A stretch of 64,000 nucleotides of DNA, from positions 398,269-462,268 of the forward strand of contig NZ_LMIA01000007.1 of assembly GCF_001428565.1 (NCBI RefSeq). Direction: 5' to 3'. This document shows positions 1 through 11,159 of the stretch, in pieces; position 1 is the first letter of the stretch; each line of letters starts with the position of its first letter. The notes below the pieces were generated by a model that worked only from the letters and a program-made list of their open reading frames with translations, was not told the DNA's origin and did no database searches. A program made the position numbers and the translations under genes. This DNA comes from Nocardioides sp. Root190. Lineage in GTDB: Bacteria > Actinomycetota > Actinomycetes > Propionibacteriales > Nocardioidaceae.

Positions 1-279
1 GAGCTCGCGCTCGGCGCGGAGATCAAGGTGCCCACCCTCGGCGGTGCGCCGGTCACGCTCAAGGTGCCTGCGGGCACCCCCAGTGGCCGGACCTTCCGGG
101 TCCGCGGCAAGGGAGCGGCCGGGGCCGACGGCAACCGCGGCGACCTGCTCGCCACGGTCGAGGTCCAGGTGCCGGCCTCGCTCGACCCGAAGGCCCGCGA
201 GGCACTCGAGGCCTATGCAGCCGCCACGGCGGCCAGCAGCACGTCCCTGCGGGCGGGCCTGTTCGAAGGCACTCCGTGA
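1..279 (+). CDS. dnaJ: DnaJ chaperone, C-terminal end (partial)
   Basis: This is the last 92 codons of a DnaJ/Hsp40 co-chaperone, which delivers unfolded clients to DnaK and stimulates its ATPase. The window starts inside the gene, so the J domain and zinc fingers are outside it. What is visible is the second C-terminal beta-domain: LGAEIKVPTLGG, then VTLKVPAGTPSGRTFRVRGK, a characteristic DnaJ segment, followed by GDLLATVEVQVP. The stop TGA overlaps the ATG of the next gene (TGATG), so dnaJ and hspR are translationally coupled. This is the usual end of the actinobacterial dnaK-grpE-dnaJ-hspR operon, and hspR placement argues for the DnaJ1 copy of that operon. Confidence 0.93.
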   Translation, partial: ELALGAEIKVPTLGGAPVTLKVPAGTPSGRTFRVRGKGAAGADGNRGDLLATVEVQVPASLDPKAREALEAYAAATAASSTSLRAGLFEGTP

Positions 280-707
280 TGGCCGCGCGTGCTCCGCAGG
301 GTCCGCCCGCTGACGACGACTCGGTGTTCGTCATCAGCGTGGCGGCCCAGCTGAGCGGCCTGCACCCGCAGACCCTGCGCACCTACGAGCGGGTCGGGCT
401 GATCACCCCCGGTCGCACCGGTGGCGGAGGGCGGCGCTACTCCTACCGCGACATCGAACGGCTCCGCGAGATCGCGGAGCTCACCGCCTCCGGCATCGGG
501 ATCGAGGGGGTGCGCCGGATCGTCGACCTCGAGAACGCCGTGACCGCCCTGGGCGCGCGCAATGCGGAGCTCGTCGGCGAGGTCGACGCACTCCGCGAGG
601 CGCTGCGCCAGGCGCTCGCCGCGCGACCGGCGCCCACCAGCAACCTCCCCGCGCTGCCGCAGCCGCCCGTGGGGCAGTCCATCGTCGTGTGGCGACGCGG
701 ATCCTGA
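279..707 (+). CDS. hspR: HspR, MerR-family heat-shock repressor
   Basis: HspR represses the dnaK operon and clpB by binding HAIR inverted repeats, with DnaK as co-repressor. The product is 142 residues (143 if the GTG three bases upstream is used). Residues about 15-85 hold a MerR winged helix-turn-helix: FVISVAAQLSGLHPQTLRTY, the ERVGLI step and the GGRRYSYRDIERL wing. A short coiled coil follows (ENAVTALGARNAELVGEVDA). The C-terminus ends in a hydrophobic SIVVW patch, a feature also seen in mycobacterial HspR. The start is chosen at the ATG overlapping the dnaJ stop. A perfect candidate target site lies 4.7 kb downstream in front of clpB, at 5440-5468. Confidence 0.95.
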   Translation: MAARAPQGPPADDDSVFVISVAAQLSGLHPQTLRTYERVGLITPGRTGGGGRRYSYRDIERLREIAELTASGIGIEGVRRIVDLENAVTALGARNAELVGEVDALREALRQALAARPAPTSNLPALPQPPVGQSIVVWRRGS

Positions 708-750
708 TCGGAGACGCGCGTCGCGTTTGACGCGCGTGGATCGGCGCAGC

Positions 751-3051
751 ATGAGAGTCATGCGAACCCTGTTGTCCGGCCGCTGGTCCCTCGTCCCCGT
801 GGGGCTGCTGAGTGCTGCGCTGCTGGTCGCCTGCAGCGGCGACGACCCGCGCGACGACGCTCCGGCGCTCGAGGTCGCCTGGACCTCGCAGGCGGAGGGC
901 TGGGACGCCTACCGCACGCTGTCGGCGGCCAACGACGACATCTGGGTCTACCGCAGTCACGAGGCCTCGGCGCTCGTCGGGGTGGGTCTGGACGACGGCA
1001 CGATCGAGTGGACCGCCCCGATCGGCGAGATCTGTGCGTTCTCCTCGATCGACGACGCAGGTCTGCTGGCCGTGCAGTCGGGCTCGTCGTGCGCCGAGCT
1101 GAGCGTCATCGACGTGGCGTCGGGCCAGGAACGCTGGAGCGCCCCGGTGCGCTTCCCGGTCAAGACCCATCCGTCGGACCGGGGGCTCAGCCTCGGCATC
1201 GGCGAGGAGACGGTCACCGTGGCGACCCACTGCGGGATCGAGCGGTGGTCGCTGGCCGACGGCACGTTCCGCGGTCGGATGGCGGTGAAGGTGAAGGGCG
1301 ACAACGACTACTGCCGTCCCTCGGCCACCACCGGTGACCTCGCGATCGTCGCCGACAGCACGGGCCTGGTCGGCTACGACGCCGACTCGGGCAAGGAGCT
1401 CTGGCGCCAGCCGGGCAGGGTGGCCGCGGTCCACCGGATCCACGCGACCGACCCGCTGCTGGTGGACGTCGGGCTCGACGACGTGCGAGCAGTCCGGACG
1501 ATCGATCCCACCACCGGTGAGCTGGGTCCGATCGTCGGCCGGCCGCTTCCCGTGATCGGCTCCGGCGTCGCGATCGCCGACCCCGTCGGCGACGCCGTGA
1601 TCGGCGCCTACCACGACCCGGCAGGCGGGTTCGACCCGTCGTACGGGTCCGTCGTGCGCGCCTGGGACGCCGCGACCGGCCAGCAGCGCTGGCAGCGCTC
1701 CTCCATCGGCGATGACTACCTCGGTGCCGACGCCGCCGGGTTCTACCTCGGCCGGTCCATCACCGAGCGCGAGGGCGGCGACGGCTACGCGTACTGGGTC
1801 ATGCGCTGGGCTGCCGGTGACAGTGAGCCGAGGACCGTCGGCTGGATCAACGACCAGGTCCTCGAGATGAGACGGGTCGGCGACCTGCTCCTCGTCGGCG
1901 GCAGCTACGGCCAGCCGACGACGGCGTACCGCCTTCCGGACGAGGCCGAGGACCTGCCGATCCCCGAGGGCAGGGACCGCTACGGCGACCCCAGGTGGTC
2001 CCGGGGCGACCTGCGCTCGGATCCCCTGGTTGACCCGTGTGCCGGCGTGACGCCCGAGACCCTGCGCACCCTCGGCTTCGTCGAGGCAGCCGACCGGCCC
2101 GCACCCCTCGACTGCCGGTGGGTCGAGGGCGACCGCATCCTGGCGGTCGACGTGACCGTGCACTCCGCCGGCGAGGACGACACCGGGGTCGAGGTGGCGC
2201 GCCAGCGCACCACGGACCTGCACTCGTCGTCGAGCTACCAGGAGGTCGAGGATCCCGCGCTGGGCGACGAGGTGTGGCACTCCAGCACGGCGTCGGTCGG
2301 TGCGAGCGACTACGACGAGATCCCGGGCGAGACCTTCACCGGTGCCGACCTGCTCGTGCGCGCGACCAATGTCGTGGTGAGCGCGTCCTTCGCCCAGGGC
2401 GACGGGCTTCCGCCGGGGCCGCCCCGCCCCCTGCCGATCGCGGGTGCCCGGGTGCAGGAGGGCGTGCGCGCCGCCGTGCAGGACGCGCTGTCCGCCTGGG
2501 ACCGGCCGGATGACGACACCGAGGATGCCGACCCGAGCGCCGGGCCGGACGGCCCGATCACGACGGTGCCGGACCCGTGCCGGGTGCTGGCCCGTGCGGT
2601 TCGCCCGCTGCTGCCCCGGGCCTCGCCGACCGACGTCACCGAGCCCGGGGAGGACCGGCTGCGGGGTTGTCGCTGGCACCCGCGCCAGTACGGCGACCTG
2701 GTGCAGGCGACGGCGTACGCCGTGGGGCCCAACGCCCTCAGTGGAGCCGGTGCCGAGGACGAGGCGAAGGCCGTGGTCACCGCCGACGACCGCTCGGCAC
2801 TGGCCGAGAAGGTCCGCGGTCCGTGGGACGAGGCATGGCTGACCAGCGATGCGCGGGGCTCCTACCGTGGCAGCGCGCGGCTCGTGGTGCGCGTCGACAA
2901 CCTCGTGCTCGTCGTGCAGGTGACGCTGTCGGGTACCGACGGCGACGCCGAGCGCGCGCTGGACCGGGCCCGGGCCGCGGGGACCGACCTCGCGCGGACC
3001 TACCTCGGCGCCGTGGAGGTCGACCAGGGCGGGGTACCTGCGACACCGTGA
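751..3051 (+). CDS. Exported lipoprotein with PQQ-like propeller and DUF3558-like tail
   Basis: The product is 766 residues. The N-terminus is a lipoprotein signal (arginine, a hydrophobic stretch, lipobox LLVAC), so the mature protein should be tethered to the outer face of the membrane. Residues about 40-440 contain repeated blades with W/A-AxG-E/Q-RW motifs such as DVASGQERWSAPV, DADSGKELW and DAATGQQRWQR, typical of PQQ-like (PQQ enzyme repeat) beta-propellers. The tail has two related domains beginning DPCAGVTPETL and DPCRVLARAV, each with a later C-x-W; these resemble DUF3558-type lipoprotein domains. ATG 751 is used, with ATG 760 as alternative. Function unknown; a binding or scaffold role is inferred. 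Confidence 0.85.
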   Translation: MRVMRTLLSGRWSLVPVGLLSAALLVACSGDDPRDDAPALEVAWTSQAEGWDAYRTLSAANDDIWVYRSHEASALVGVGLDDGTIEWTAPIGEICAFSSIDDAGLLAVQSGSSCAELSVIDVASGQERWSAPVRFPVKTHPSDRGLSLGIGEETVTVATHCGIERWSLADGTFRGRMAVKVKGDNDYCRPSATTGDLAIVADSTGLVGYDADSGKELWRQPGRVAAVHRIHATDPLLVDVGLDDVRAVRTIDPTTGELGPIVGRPLPVIGSGVAIADPVGDAVIGAYHDPAGGFDPSYGSVVRAWDAATGQQRWQRSSIGDDYLGADAAGFYLGRSITEREGGDGYAYWVMRWAAGDSEPRTVGWINDQVLEMRRVGDLLLVGGSYGQPTTAYRLPDEAEDLPIPEGRDRYGDPRWSRGDLRSDPLVDPCAGVTPETLRTLGFVEAADRPAPLDCRWVEGDRILAVDVTVHSAGEDDTGVEVARQRTTDLHSSSSYQEVEDPALGDEVWHSSTASVGASDYDEIPGETFTGADLLVRATNVVVSASFAQGDGLPPGPPRPLPIAGARVQEGVRAAVQDALSAWDRPDDDTEDADPSAGPDGPITTVPDPCRVLARAVRPLLPRASPTDVTEPGEDRLRGCRWHPRQYGDLVQATAYAVGPNALSGAGAEDEAKAVVTADDRSALAEKVRGPWDEAWLTSDARGSYRGSARLVVRVDNLVLVVQVTLSGTDGDAERALDRARAAGTDLARTYLGAVEVDQGGVPATP

Positions 3052-3156
3052 CCTGAGATCCCTGTGCTGTTCGCCACTCCAGGCACTAACCTCAGCCCGT
3101 CGGGACCGTTGCAGTGGCAATGGGGCGCTCACGGTGCCGCGGGACGAGAGGTACGA

Positions 3157-4488
3157 GTGGACGCAGTACTGGAGTGGCTCAGGGACTGGGTCGACCATGT
3201 CGACTGGTTCGCCTTCGTGTCGATCCCGTTCTTCACCGGAATCATCGGCTGGCTGATCAACTGGTCCGGGCTGTGGATGCTCTTCAAGCCGGTCGCCTTC
3301 CACGGCTTCCAGGTCCCGGGACTCAAGGAGATCGCCGGGGTCCTGCCCCGCAAGGTCCAGGAGATCCCGGGCTGGATGGACGGCGGCCTCGGCTGGCAGG
3401 GCATCGTCCCCGCGCGCGCGGCCAAGATGGGCAGCATCGCCGTCGACAAGGTGATTGCCAAGCTCGGCACGCCGGCGGAGTTCTACGCCCAGCTCGAGCC
3501 CGACCAGATCGCCGAGCACATCGTCAACGTCTTCCGCCCCGACCTGCCCGAGCTCGTCGACAACGTGATGATGCGCGAGCACCCGCGGCTGTGGCGCGAC
3601 CTGCCGCGCCCGGTGCGCCAGGCCGTCGTGGACCGTGTCCAGGCGCAGCTGCCGGCGGTGGTCAAGACGATCACCGACGAGATCGGCGTGCACATCGACC
3701 AGCTGCTCGACCCGAAGATCATGGTCATCGACCACTTCCGCAAGAACCCCGAGCTGGTGGTGCGGGTGTTCAAGGACGTCGGCCAGCGCGAGCTCAACCT
3801 GATGGTCGCCTTCGGGTTCATCTTCGGCTTCCTGCTCGGCATCCCGGTCGCGATCGTCGACCAGACCTGGCACATCTGGTGGCTGCTCCCGCTCCTGGGC
3901 GTCTTCGTCGGTTGGACGACCAACCTGCTCGGCATGTGGCTGATCTTCGACCCGCCGGAGGCGAAGCGGATCCTGGGCATCAAGGTCCAGGGACTGTTCC
4001 TGCGCCGCCAGGACGAGTGCGCCGAGGTCTACGCCCGGATCATCGCCGACGACGTCATCACGCTGGAGCGGATCGGCGACTTCCTGATGGACGGTCCCCG
4101 GGGGGACCGCACCCGCCAGATGATCGCCACCGCGATGCGTCCCGCGATCGACAAGGCCGCCGGCCCCTTGCGCGGTGCGGTCAACGTCGCGATGGGCGGC
4201 AAGCGCTACGACAGCATCAAGGACTCCTTCGCCCAGGAGGCCGTCGGCCGGACGATCACTCCGTTCCGGGACGCGGAGTTCAGCCGCAAGCAGTCCGAGA
4301 AGATCCGGGTGCTGATCGCGCGTCGTACCAAGGAGCTCCCGCCGCGGGACTTCGTGGAGATGATGCGCTCGGCCATCAAGGAGGACGAGTGGATGCTCTA
4401 CGCCCATGGCGCGATCATGGGTGCCGCCGGAGGCTTCCTGCACCTGGGCATCTTCAACTGGGGCTGGATCCCCGGATTCCCCCCGTGA
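3157..4488 (+). CDS. DUF445 family membrane protein
   Basis: The product is 443 residues. A first membrane segment (FVSIPFFTGIIGWLINW) is followed by a WMLFKP stretch, and a second pair of segments lies near the middle (LMVAFGFIFGFLLGIPVAIV and WWLLPLLGVFVGWTTNLLG). The recurring pattern GxxxxWxxNxxxMWLxFxP, once near each end of the soluble domain, is the hallmark of the DUF445/YheB family; its biochemical role is not established. The GTG at 3157 is chosen because GAGAGG lies six bases upstream and the family motif then begins soon after. An in-frame GTG at 3064 would add 31 poor residues. The next gene follows after 25 bases and may be co-transcribed. Confidence 0.85.
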   Translation: MDAVLEWLRDWVDHVDWFAFVSIPFFTGIIGWLINWSGLWMLFKPVAFHGFQVPGLKEIAGVLPRKVQEIPGWMDGGLGWQGIVPARAAKMGSIAVDKVIAKLGTPAEFYAQLEPDQIAEHIVNVFRPDLPELVDNVMMREHPRLWRDLPRPVRQAVVDRVQAQLPAVVKTITDEIGVHIDQLLDPKIMVIDHFRKNPELVVRVFKDVGQRELNLMVAFGFIFGFLLGIPVAIVDQTWHIWWLLPLLGVFVGWTTNLLGMWLIFDPPEAKRILGIKVQGLFLRRQDECAEVYARIIADDVITLERIGDFLMDGPRGDRTRQMIATAMRPAIDKAAGPLRGAVNVAMGGKRYDSIKDSFAQEAVGRTITPFRDAEFSRKQSEKIRVLIARRTKELPPRDFVEMMRSAIKEDEWMLYAHGAIMGAAGGFLHLGIFNWGWIPGFPP

Positions 4489-4513
4489 GATCGGCAAGTG
4501 GAAAGTGGTTGTG

Positions 4514-5428
4514 ATGACTGAGGACGTCGACAGGGACGGGCTGCCCCGTCTGCCTGCACTCACCGGACCCGCGGTCGCGGAGTCGCTGCCTGGCCTGGCC
4601 CGGGTCGCCGGCTCGGCTGCGCTGCACACCGCTGGCTGGGGCATGCGCGCCACCACCCGCAACTGGATGCGGGTCGGCAAGGCTGTCACCAACCGCGAGG
4701 AGGCGTCCGCGCTGATCCGCGACGTCGGGTCGTACGTCGGCGCGCTGGGCGAGGTCGCCCGGCAGGTCTCCGGCGGCGTACCTGTCGCAACGGCACTGAT
4801 GCGGGCAGGGGAGTCCCTCGGGGCCGCTCCCGACCGCGCCGTGCCGATCGCTGCTCCCGTCGTGGACGGCCGTGTCGTCGGCAACCGACCGCAGAGCCTG
4901 CGCGAGCGAGGCAACGACCTGCTCGAGAAGTCCCGCGACGTGTGGAGCACCGACGACCGGCACCCGGCCTTCGACCGGATCCTCGACGAGCTCGCGCCCG
5001 ACGAGGCGCGGGTCCTGGTGATGCTGCTGCGTGAGGGCCCCCAGCCGAGTGTCGACATCCGCACGGGTGGCCCGATCGGGATGGTGAGCAGCCAGCTCAT
5101 CGCGCCGGGCCTCAACATGGTCGGTGCGCGGGCCGGCCTGCGCTACCTCGAGCAGGTGCCGTCGTACCTCAACAACCTGTTCCGGCTCGGCCTGGTCTGG
5201 TTCTCGCGGGAGTCGGTCGAGGACCACCAGGACTACCAGGTGCTCGAGGCCCAGCCCGACGTGATGGCGGCGATGCACTCGGTCAAATTCGCCAAGGTCG
5301 TGCGGCGCAGCATCCACCTCACGCCGTTCGGCGAGGAGTTCTGCAAGCTCGCGCTGGTCGACGAGGCCACCGCGACGAGTGTCGACCTGCCCGAGCACGA
5401 GGCGCCGCCGGAGATCGACGCGGATTGA
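4514..5428 (+). CDS. Abi-alpha / DUF4393-like protein
   Basis: The product is 304 residues, without a signal peptide or clear membrane helix. The central and C-terminal parts read HPAFDRILDELAPDEARVLV, then GPQPSVDIR, a Tyr/Asn-rich helix (YLEQVPSYLNNLFRLGLVWF) and a final winged-helix-like segment ending LTPFGEEFCKLAL. This resembles the Abi-alpha domain (DUF4393), a family first linked to phage abortive infection; that link is knowledge of the family name, and antiphage activity here is untested. GTG 4511 immediately before is an alternative start. The stop lies 11 bases before the HAIR operator of clpB, so the clpB control region begins right after it. Confidence 0.65.
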   Translation: MTEDVDRDGLPRLPALTGPAVAESLPGLARVAGSAALHTAGWGMRATTRNWMRVGKAVTNREEASALIRDVGSYVGALGEVARQVSGGVPVATALMRAGESLGAAPDRAVPIAAPVVDGRVVGNRPQSLRERGNDLLEKSRDVWSTDDRHPAFDRILDELAPDEARVLVMLLREGPQPSVDIRTGGPIGMVSSQLIAPGLNMVGARAGLRYLEQVPSYLNNLFRLGLVWFSRESVEDHQDYQVLEAQPDVMAAMHSVKFAKVVRRSIHLTPFGEEFCKLALVDEATATSVDLPEHEAPPEIDAD

Positions 5429-5439
5429 TGCGGAGATTT

Positions 5440-5468
5440 CAAAGTTGAGTGGAACAGACTCAACTTTG
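5440..5468. promoter_or_regulatory. HAIR operator (HspR binding site) of clpB
   Basis: This is a perfect inverted repeat with 11-base arms, CAAAGTTGAGT and ACTCAACTTTG, separated by seven bases. The core TTGAGT-N7-ACTCAA matches the HAIR consensus (CTTGAGT-N7-ACTCAAG) known for HspR in Streptomyces and mycobacteria. It ends 52 bases before the clpB start codon, and hspR itself is in the same window. Confidence 0.93.
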
Positions 5469-5520
5469 CCGACGTTGGGGTGAGTGACATCGTCCACCCA
5501 CCCACAGGAGAATCGGGCCC

Positions 5521-8124
<2,604 letters not shown>

Positions 8125-8185
8125 GCGGCGGCGCATGAGCCGCCCGGCCGGTGTGACGCGTGGTGCGGTCTGGTGGAATGGAGCC

Positions 8186-9241
8186 ATGAGCAAGGATCAG
8201 CAGCCCCGTCCGGGACAGGCCACGCTCGCGGGCGTGCTGATCATCGGCGGTTCGGTCTTCGTCGTGCTCGCGGCATGGCAGCGGATCGCGACGCTGCACA
8301 CGATCGAGGCGCAGGAGCAGATCTCCCGCATGCTCGGGGACGGCGACTACGGCCTGACCGTCGACGGCATGGCGACCACGCTGCGGATCCTGTGCCTGGT
8401 CGGCGCGGGTGCCGCCACGGCGTCGACGATCCTCGGCTTCCAGGTCTTCCGCCGCTCGACCAGCGCCCGCCTCGTGCTCACGGGGTTGTCCCCGCTGCTG
8501 TTCGTCGGTGGCCTGGCCACCGAGCAGTTCCTCGCCCCGATGGTCCTCGCCGGCATCGTGCTGCTCTGGCTGCAGCCGACGCGCGACTGGTACGCCGGCC
8601 GGCCGTGGGTGCAGCGTTACGAGGAGCGTCGCGCGGCGCGACTCGCCGCAATGCGCTCGAGCAGCCCGACGGTGCCGACGGACGGTACGCCGGCGCCGGA
8701 CCCGTTCGCCACGCCGCCTACGCAGCCCGCAGTCCCCACGTCCCCTGTCCCTCCGGCGCCGCACCCCGCCGGACAGCAGCTCGCCCCCGCACCGCGCGCC
8801 CGCCGCCTCGCGCCGCGACCCGCAGGGCTGATGGCCGCCTGCATCCTGGCCTGGGTGACCTCGACCGCCGTGGTCGCCGGCCTCGCGCTGACCGCCCTCG
8901 TGGTCGCCCAGCAGAGCGACGATCTCTACGCCGAGATGCAGAGCCAGCGCCCGGAGCTGATGAAGTCCTCCGGGTTCAGCGAGAGCGACCTCGTCTGGTC
9001 GGTCTACGTCGTGCTCGGCGGGCTGGTGCTGTGGGCGCTCGCTGCCATCGTCCTGGCCGGGCTCACCTTCGTCGGCCACAACTGGGCGCGGATCACGCTC
9101 GTCGTGTCCGCAGCGTGCGCCGCCCTGGTGACCCTGGTGATGTGCCTGGCCGCGCCGCCGCTGGTGGTGATGGTCCTGCTGCTCACCACGGGTGGCTGGC
9201 TGCTGGTGCGTCCCGAGGTCTCGGCCTGGTTCCGCCGCTGA
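8186..9241 (+). CDS. Multi-pass membrane protein with proline-rich linker
   Basis: The product is 351 residues and I do not recognise the family. About four membrane segments lie in residues 10-135 (for example LAGVLIIGGSVFVVLAAW and LVLTGLSPLLFVGGLA). A cytoplasmic-looking linker rich in Pro, Thr and Ala follows (about 160-215). A second group of about four segments then runs to a short WFRR tail. The ATG at 8186 is preceded by GGAATGGAG and starts shortly before the first helix; more upstream starts would add charged residues without a signal. It stands alone, 61 bases after clpB, and runs towards the convergent gene at 9246. Confidence 0.7.
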   Translation: MSKDQQPRPGQATLAGVLIIGGSVFVVLAAWQRIATLHTIEAQEQISRMLGDGDYGLTVDGMATTLRILCLVGAGAATASTILGFQVFRRSTSARLVLTGLSPLLFVGGLATEQFLAPMVLAGIVLLWLQPTRDWYAGRPWVQRYEERRAARLAAMRSSSPTVPTDGTPAPDPFATPPTQPAVPTSPVPPAPHPAGQQLAPAPRARRLAPRPAGLMAACILAWVTSTAVVAGLALTALVVAQQSDDLYAEMQSQRPELMKSSGFSESDLVWSVYVVLGGLVLWALAAIVLAGLTFVGHNWARITLVVSAACAALVTLVMCLAAPPLVVMVLLLTTGGWLLVRPEVSAWFRR

Positions 9242-9245
9242 CCCT

Positions 9246-10190
9246 TCAGTCCCCGCCCCGCACCTGAGGCGCAGGTGGCGGCGCGACAGGCCGGTCGAGC
9301 ACATCAGCGACGACAAGGGCGACGAAGCCGCTCATCACCTTGTCGATCATCGACATCAGCAGGTTGATGGCGAGCACCGAGGCCACGAACTGCCTCGTCA
9401 CCGCCTGGATCTGGGCCACCAGGTCATCGCTGCGGTGATGGGCCTCGCCTCCGAGCGCCACGATGATCGGCGCGGCGATCGCCGTACAGGCAAAGGCAAC
9501 GATCAGGTTGAGCGTGAAGTACCGCGGCAGGCTGCTGTTGAAGCGCCGGTGACGGACGCCGTAGCCCCAGACCAGGGCACCCCCGACGTTCACGAGCGCA
9601 AAGGGCAGTGAGGCAGGACCGCTGATGGCGGTGCCGGCGAGATTGGAGACGAGCCCGACGAGCGCCCCCCACCACGGGCCGAGAACGACCGCGGACACGG
9701 CGGTCCCGACCATGTCGAGATAGATCGGCAGGTCGAGGTAGTCGACGGTGACCCGACCCAAGAGGTTGAGGGCGACACAGGCAGCGAGCAGTGAGATCAG
9801 CAACCGGCGTGTGGTCCGCCGCTGAGTCACTTCGGCCGCGGCAGGGTGTTCCTCCGGGACGGCGGCCGGGCTGGTCTCGACCTCGAGCCGCGCGATCCGG
9901 ACCCGTTCCTGCCACGCCGCCACCTCGCCCTCGGGCACGCCCAAGGCACGAACGATGTCGCCCACCAGCAGGGGATCCATCCGGCGTCGGCCGGTTCGGA
10001 ACGCGTCGTAGACGGTGGTCCGCGCGGGCCTGGCCGCCGCGGAATCGACCCCGCGACCCTCTCGGACGCGGGTGATGCGCAGGACGATCTCGTTGTACGA
10101 CGGCAGCCCGGCGTCGATCCTGAGCTGCTGGAGGTCCTTGGTGATCGGATCGAAGGCGGAGGACTCCGCGGTTGGGACCAGGTCCGTCAC
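9246..10190 (-). CDS. HTH domain fused to ECF-S-like membrane domain
   Basis: The product is 314 residues. Residues about 15-90 look like a DNA-binding helix-turn-helix of the Xre-like kind (DLQQLRIDAGLPSYNEIVLR, ARTTVYDAFRTGRRRMDP, VGDIVRALGVPEGEVAAWQ). After a charged linker come about five membrane helices. The segment YLDMVGTAVSAVVLGPWWGA then LVGLVSNL and FALVNVGGALVWGYG resembles S components of energy-coupling-factor vitamin/ion transporters, which carry the same LDxxGT...LGPWxGALxG pattern. No ECF ATPase or T component is nearby. I infer a membrane-anchored regulator or sensor; transport is not shown. GTG start with a GGGGG upstream. Confidence 0.7.
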   Translation of the reverse strand: MTDLVPTAESSAFDPITKDLQQLRIDAGLPSYNEIVLRITRVREGRGVDSAAARPARTTVYDAFRTGRRRMDPLLVGDIVRALGVPEGEVAAWQERVRIARLEVETSPAAVPEEHPAAAEVTQRRTTRRLLISLLAACVALNLLGRVTVDYLDLPIYLDMVGTAVSAVVLGPWWGALVGLVSNLAGTAISGPASLPFALVNVGGALVWGYGVRHRRFNSSLPRYFTLNLIVAFACTAIAAPIIVALGGEAHHRSDDLVAQIQAVTRQFVASVLAINLLMSMIDKVMSGFVALVVADVLDRPVAPPPAPQVRGGD

Positions 10191-10371
10191 GTCGCCCCCA
10201 TCGCAGTCAGGTCCACCAGGTCGTGTCCAGGGTTGCCCGAGTGCCGCAGGACCGTCGGTCGCGCTCCCGAGCGTGACGTCCGCGGGAGATCCTAGGGGTT
10301 CGGAGGCCGGCGTCGTCGACTTGTCCTGTCCTCGCCCGTCGACGGCACCGGACTGGAATCATGGGCGCATC

Positions 10372-10914
10372 ATGATCCGGTTGAACGTGCAGGACGGGAG
10401 CCGTCGTCAGGCGGTGGTGGTCGACGCTGCCTGCGCCAGGATCGGTCGCTCGCCGGAGTGCGAGGTCCAGCTGCCCAGCGATCCCACCGTCTCCCGGATC
10501 CATGCAGTGCTGGAGCGGCTCGGTGACCAGTTGGTCCTGAGCGATGCCGGGAGCCGGAACGGCACGTGGGTCAACGGTGTCCAGCTGGGTGCCTCCCGGT
10601 CGCTGGCCCCGTCAGACCGGATCCGGGTGGGCCCGTACGTCCTGGTCGTGCAGTCGGACGACGACGCCCTGCTCGAGACCGCAGACGCGAACGAGGGAGC
10701 GAGTGGGCGACTCCAGTTGTTGACGGGTCTCTCCGCGCGCGAGGTCGAGGTCCTGCGTCTGGTGGCCGCTGGCCACACGGACGCCGAGATCGCCACGACG
10801 CTCTTCGTGAGCATCAAGACCGTTCAGTCGCACCTGGACAGGATGAGGGACAAGACCGGCTGCCGTCGGCGTCCGGAGCTCCTGCGTTACGCGATCGATC
10901 ACGGTGTGGCCTGA
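10372..10914 (+). CDS. FHA-LuxR transcription factor
   Basis: The product is 180 residues. Residues 1-95 are a forkhead-associated domain with all signature residues: G25-R26, S41-R42-x-H44 and N63-G64 of the SRNGTWVNG loop. Such domains bind phosphothreonine peptides. Residues about 118-178 are a LuxR/GerE helix-turn-helix (LSAREVEVLRLVAAGHTDAE, then SIKTVQSHLDRM). The combination suggests a DNA-binding protein recruited or switched by Ser/Thr phosphorylation. A Ser/Thr kinase with an external propeller lies 250 bases downstream on the other strand. The gene is followed after one base by a tiny membrane-protein gene, so the two are probably one unit. Target promoters are unknown. Confidence 0.88.
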   Translation: MIRLNVQDGSRRQAVVVDAACARIGRSPECEVQLPSDPTVSRIHAVLERLGDQLVLSDAGSRNGTWVNGVQLGASRSLAPSDRIRVGPYVLVVQSDDDALLETADANEGASGRLQLLTGLSAREVEVLRLVAAGHTDAEIATTLFVSIKTVQSHLDRMRDKTGCRRRPELLRYAIDHGVA

Positions 10915-10915
10915 C

Positions 10916-11146
10916 ATGGCCGCCCACGGTGACGACGACGCGACGATCGACGCGCCGGGTTCGCGCACGGTGCCGTCGTCCGACTCACGGCTCGCCGCTG
11001 ACCGGCAGATCGACCTCCCTGTCCATCTGCCTGTCGTACGCCGACGGCGGGCCCGCGGCGTCGGGTGGTTCGCCGTGGGATTCGTGGTGGCGTTGTGCGT
11101 CGTGGCGGCCGGATGGGTCCTGTTCGCCTCCCTTGCCGGGGGATGA
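10916..11146 (+). CDS. Small single-pass membrane protein
   Basis: The product is 76 residues. The first 45 residues are hydrophilic with many Asp, Ser and Arg and an RRRRARG stop-transfer-like cluster, then one strongly hydrophobic helix (GWFAVGFVVALCVVAAGWVL) close to the C-terminus. The ATG follows the stop of the FHA-LuxR gene by a single base, indicating translational coupling; a GTG at 10904 overlapping that stop is an alternative start. Threonines in the N-terminal tail (DDATIDAPG, RTVPSS) could be phosphorylated by the neighbouring kinase and bound by the FHA domain, but this is only a hypothesis. Confidence 0.65.
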   Translation: MAAHGDDDATIDAPGSRTVPSSDSRLAADRQIDLPVHLPVVRRRRARGVGWFAVGFVVALCVVAAGWVLFASLAGG

Positions 11147-11159
11147 TCCGGGCCGGGTG

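Noticed and set aside
481..5118. 1545-codon open frame on the minus strand
   Set aside because: It runs antisense across the hspR end, the lipoprotein, the DUF445 gene and the Abi-alpha-like gene, all with clear protein families. High GC makes long empty frames common, and the translation is low-complexity Arg/Asp/Gly-rich without motifs.
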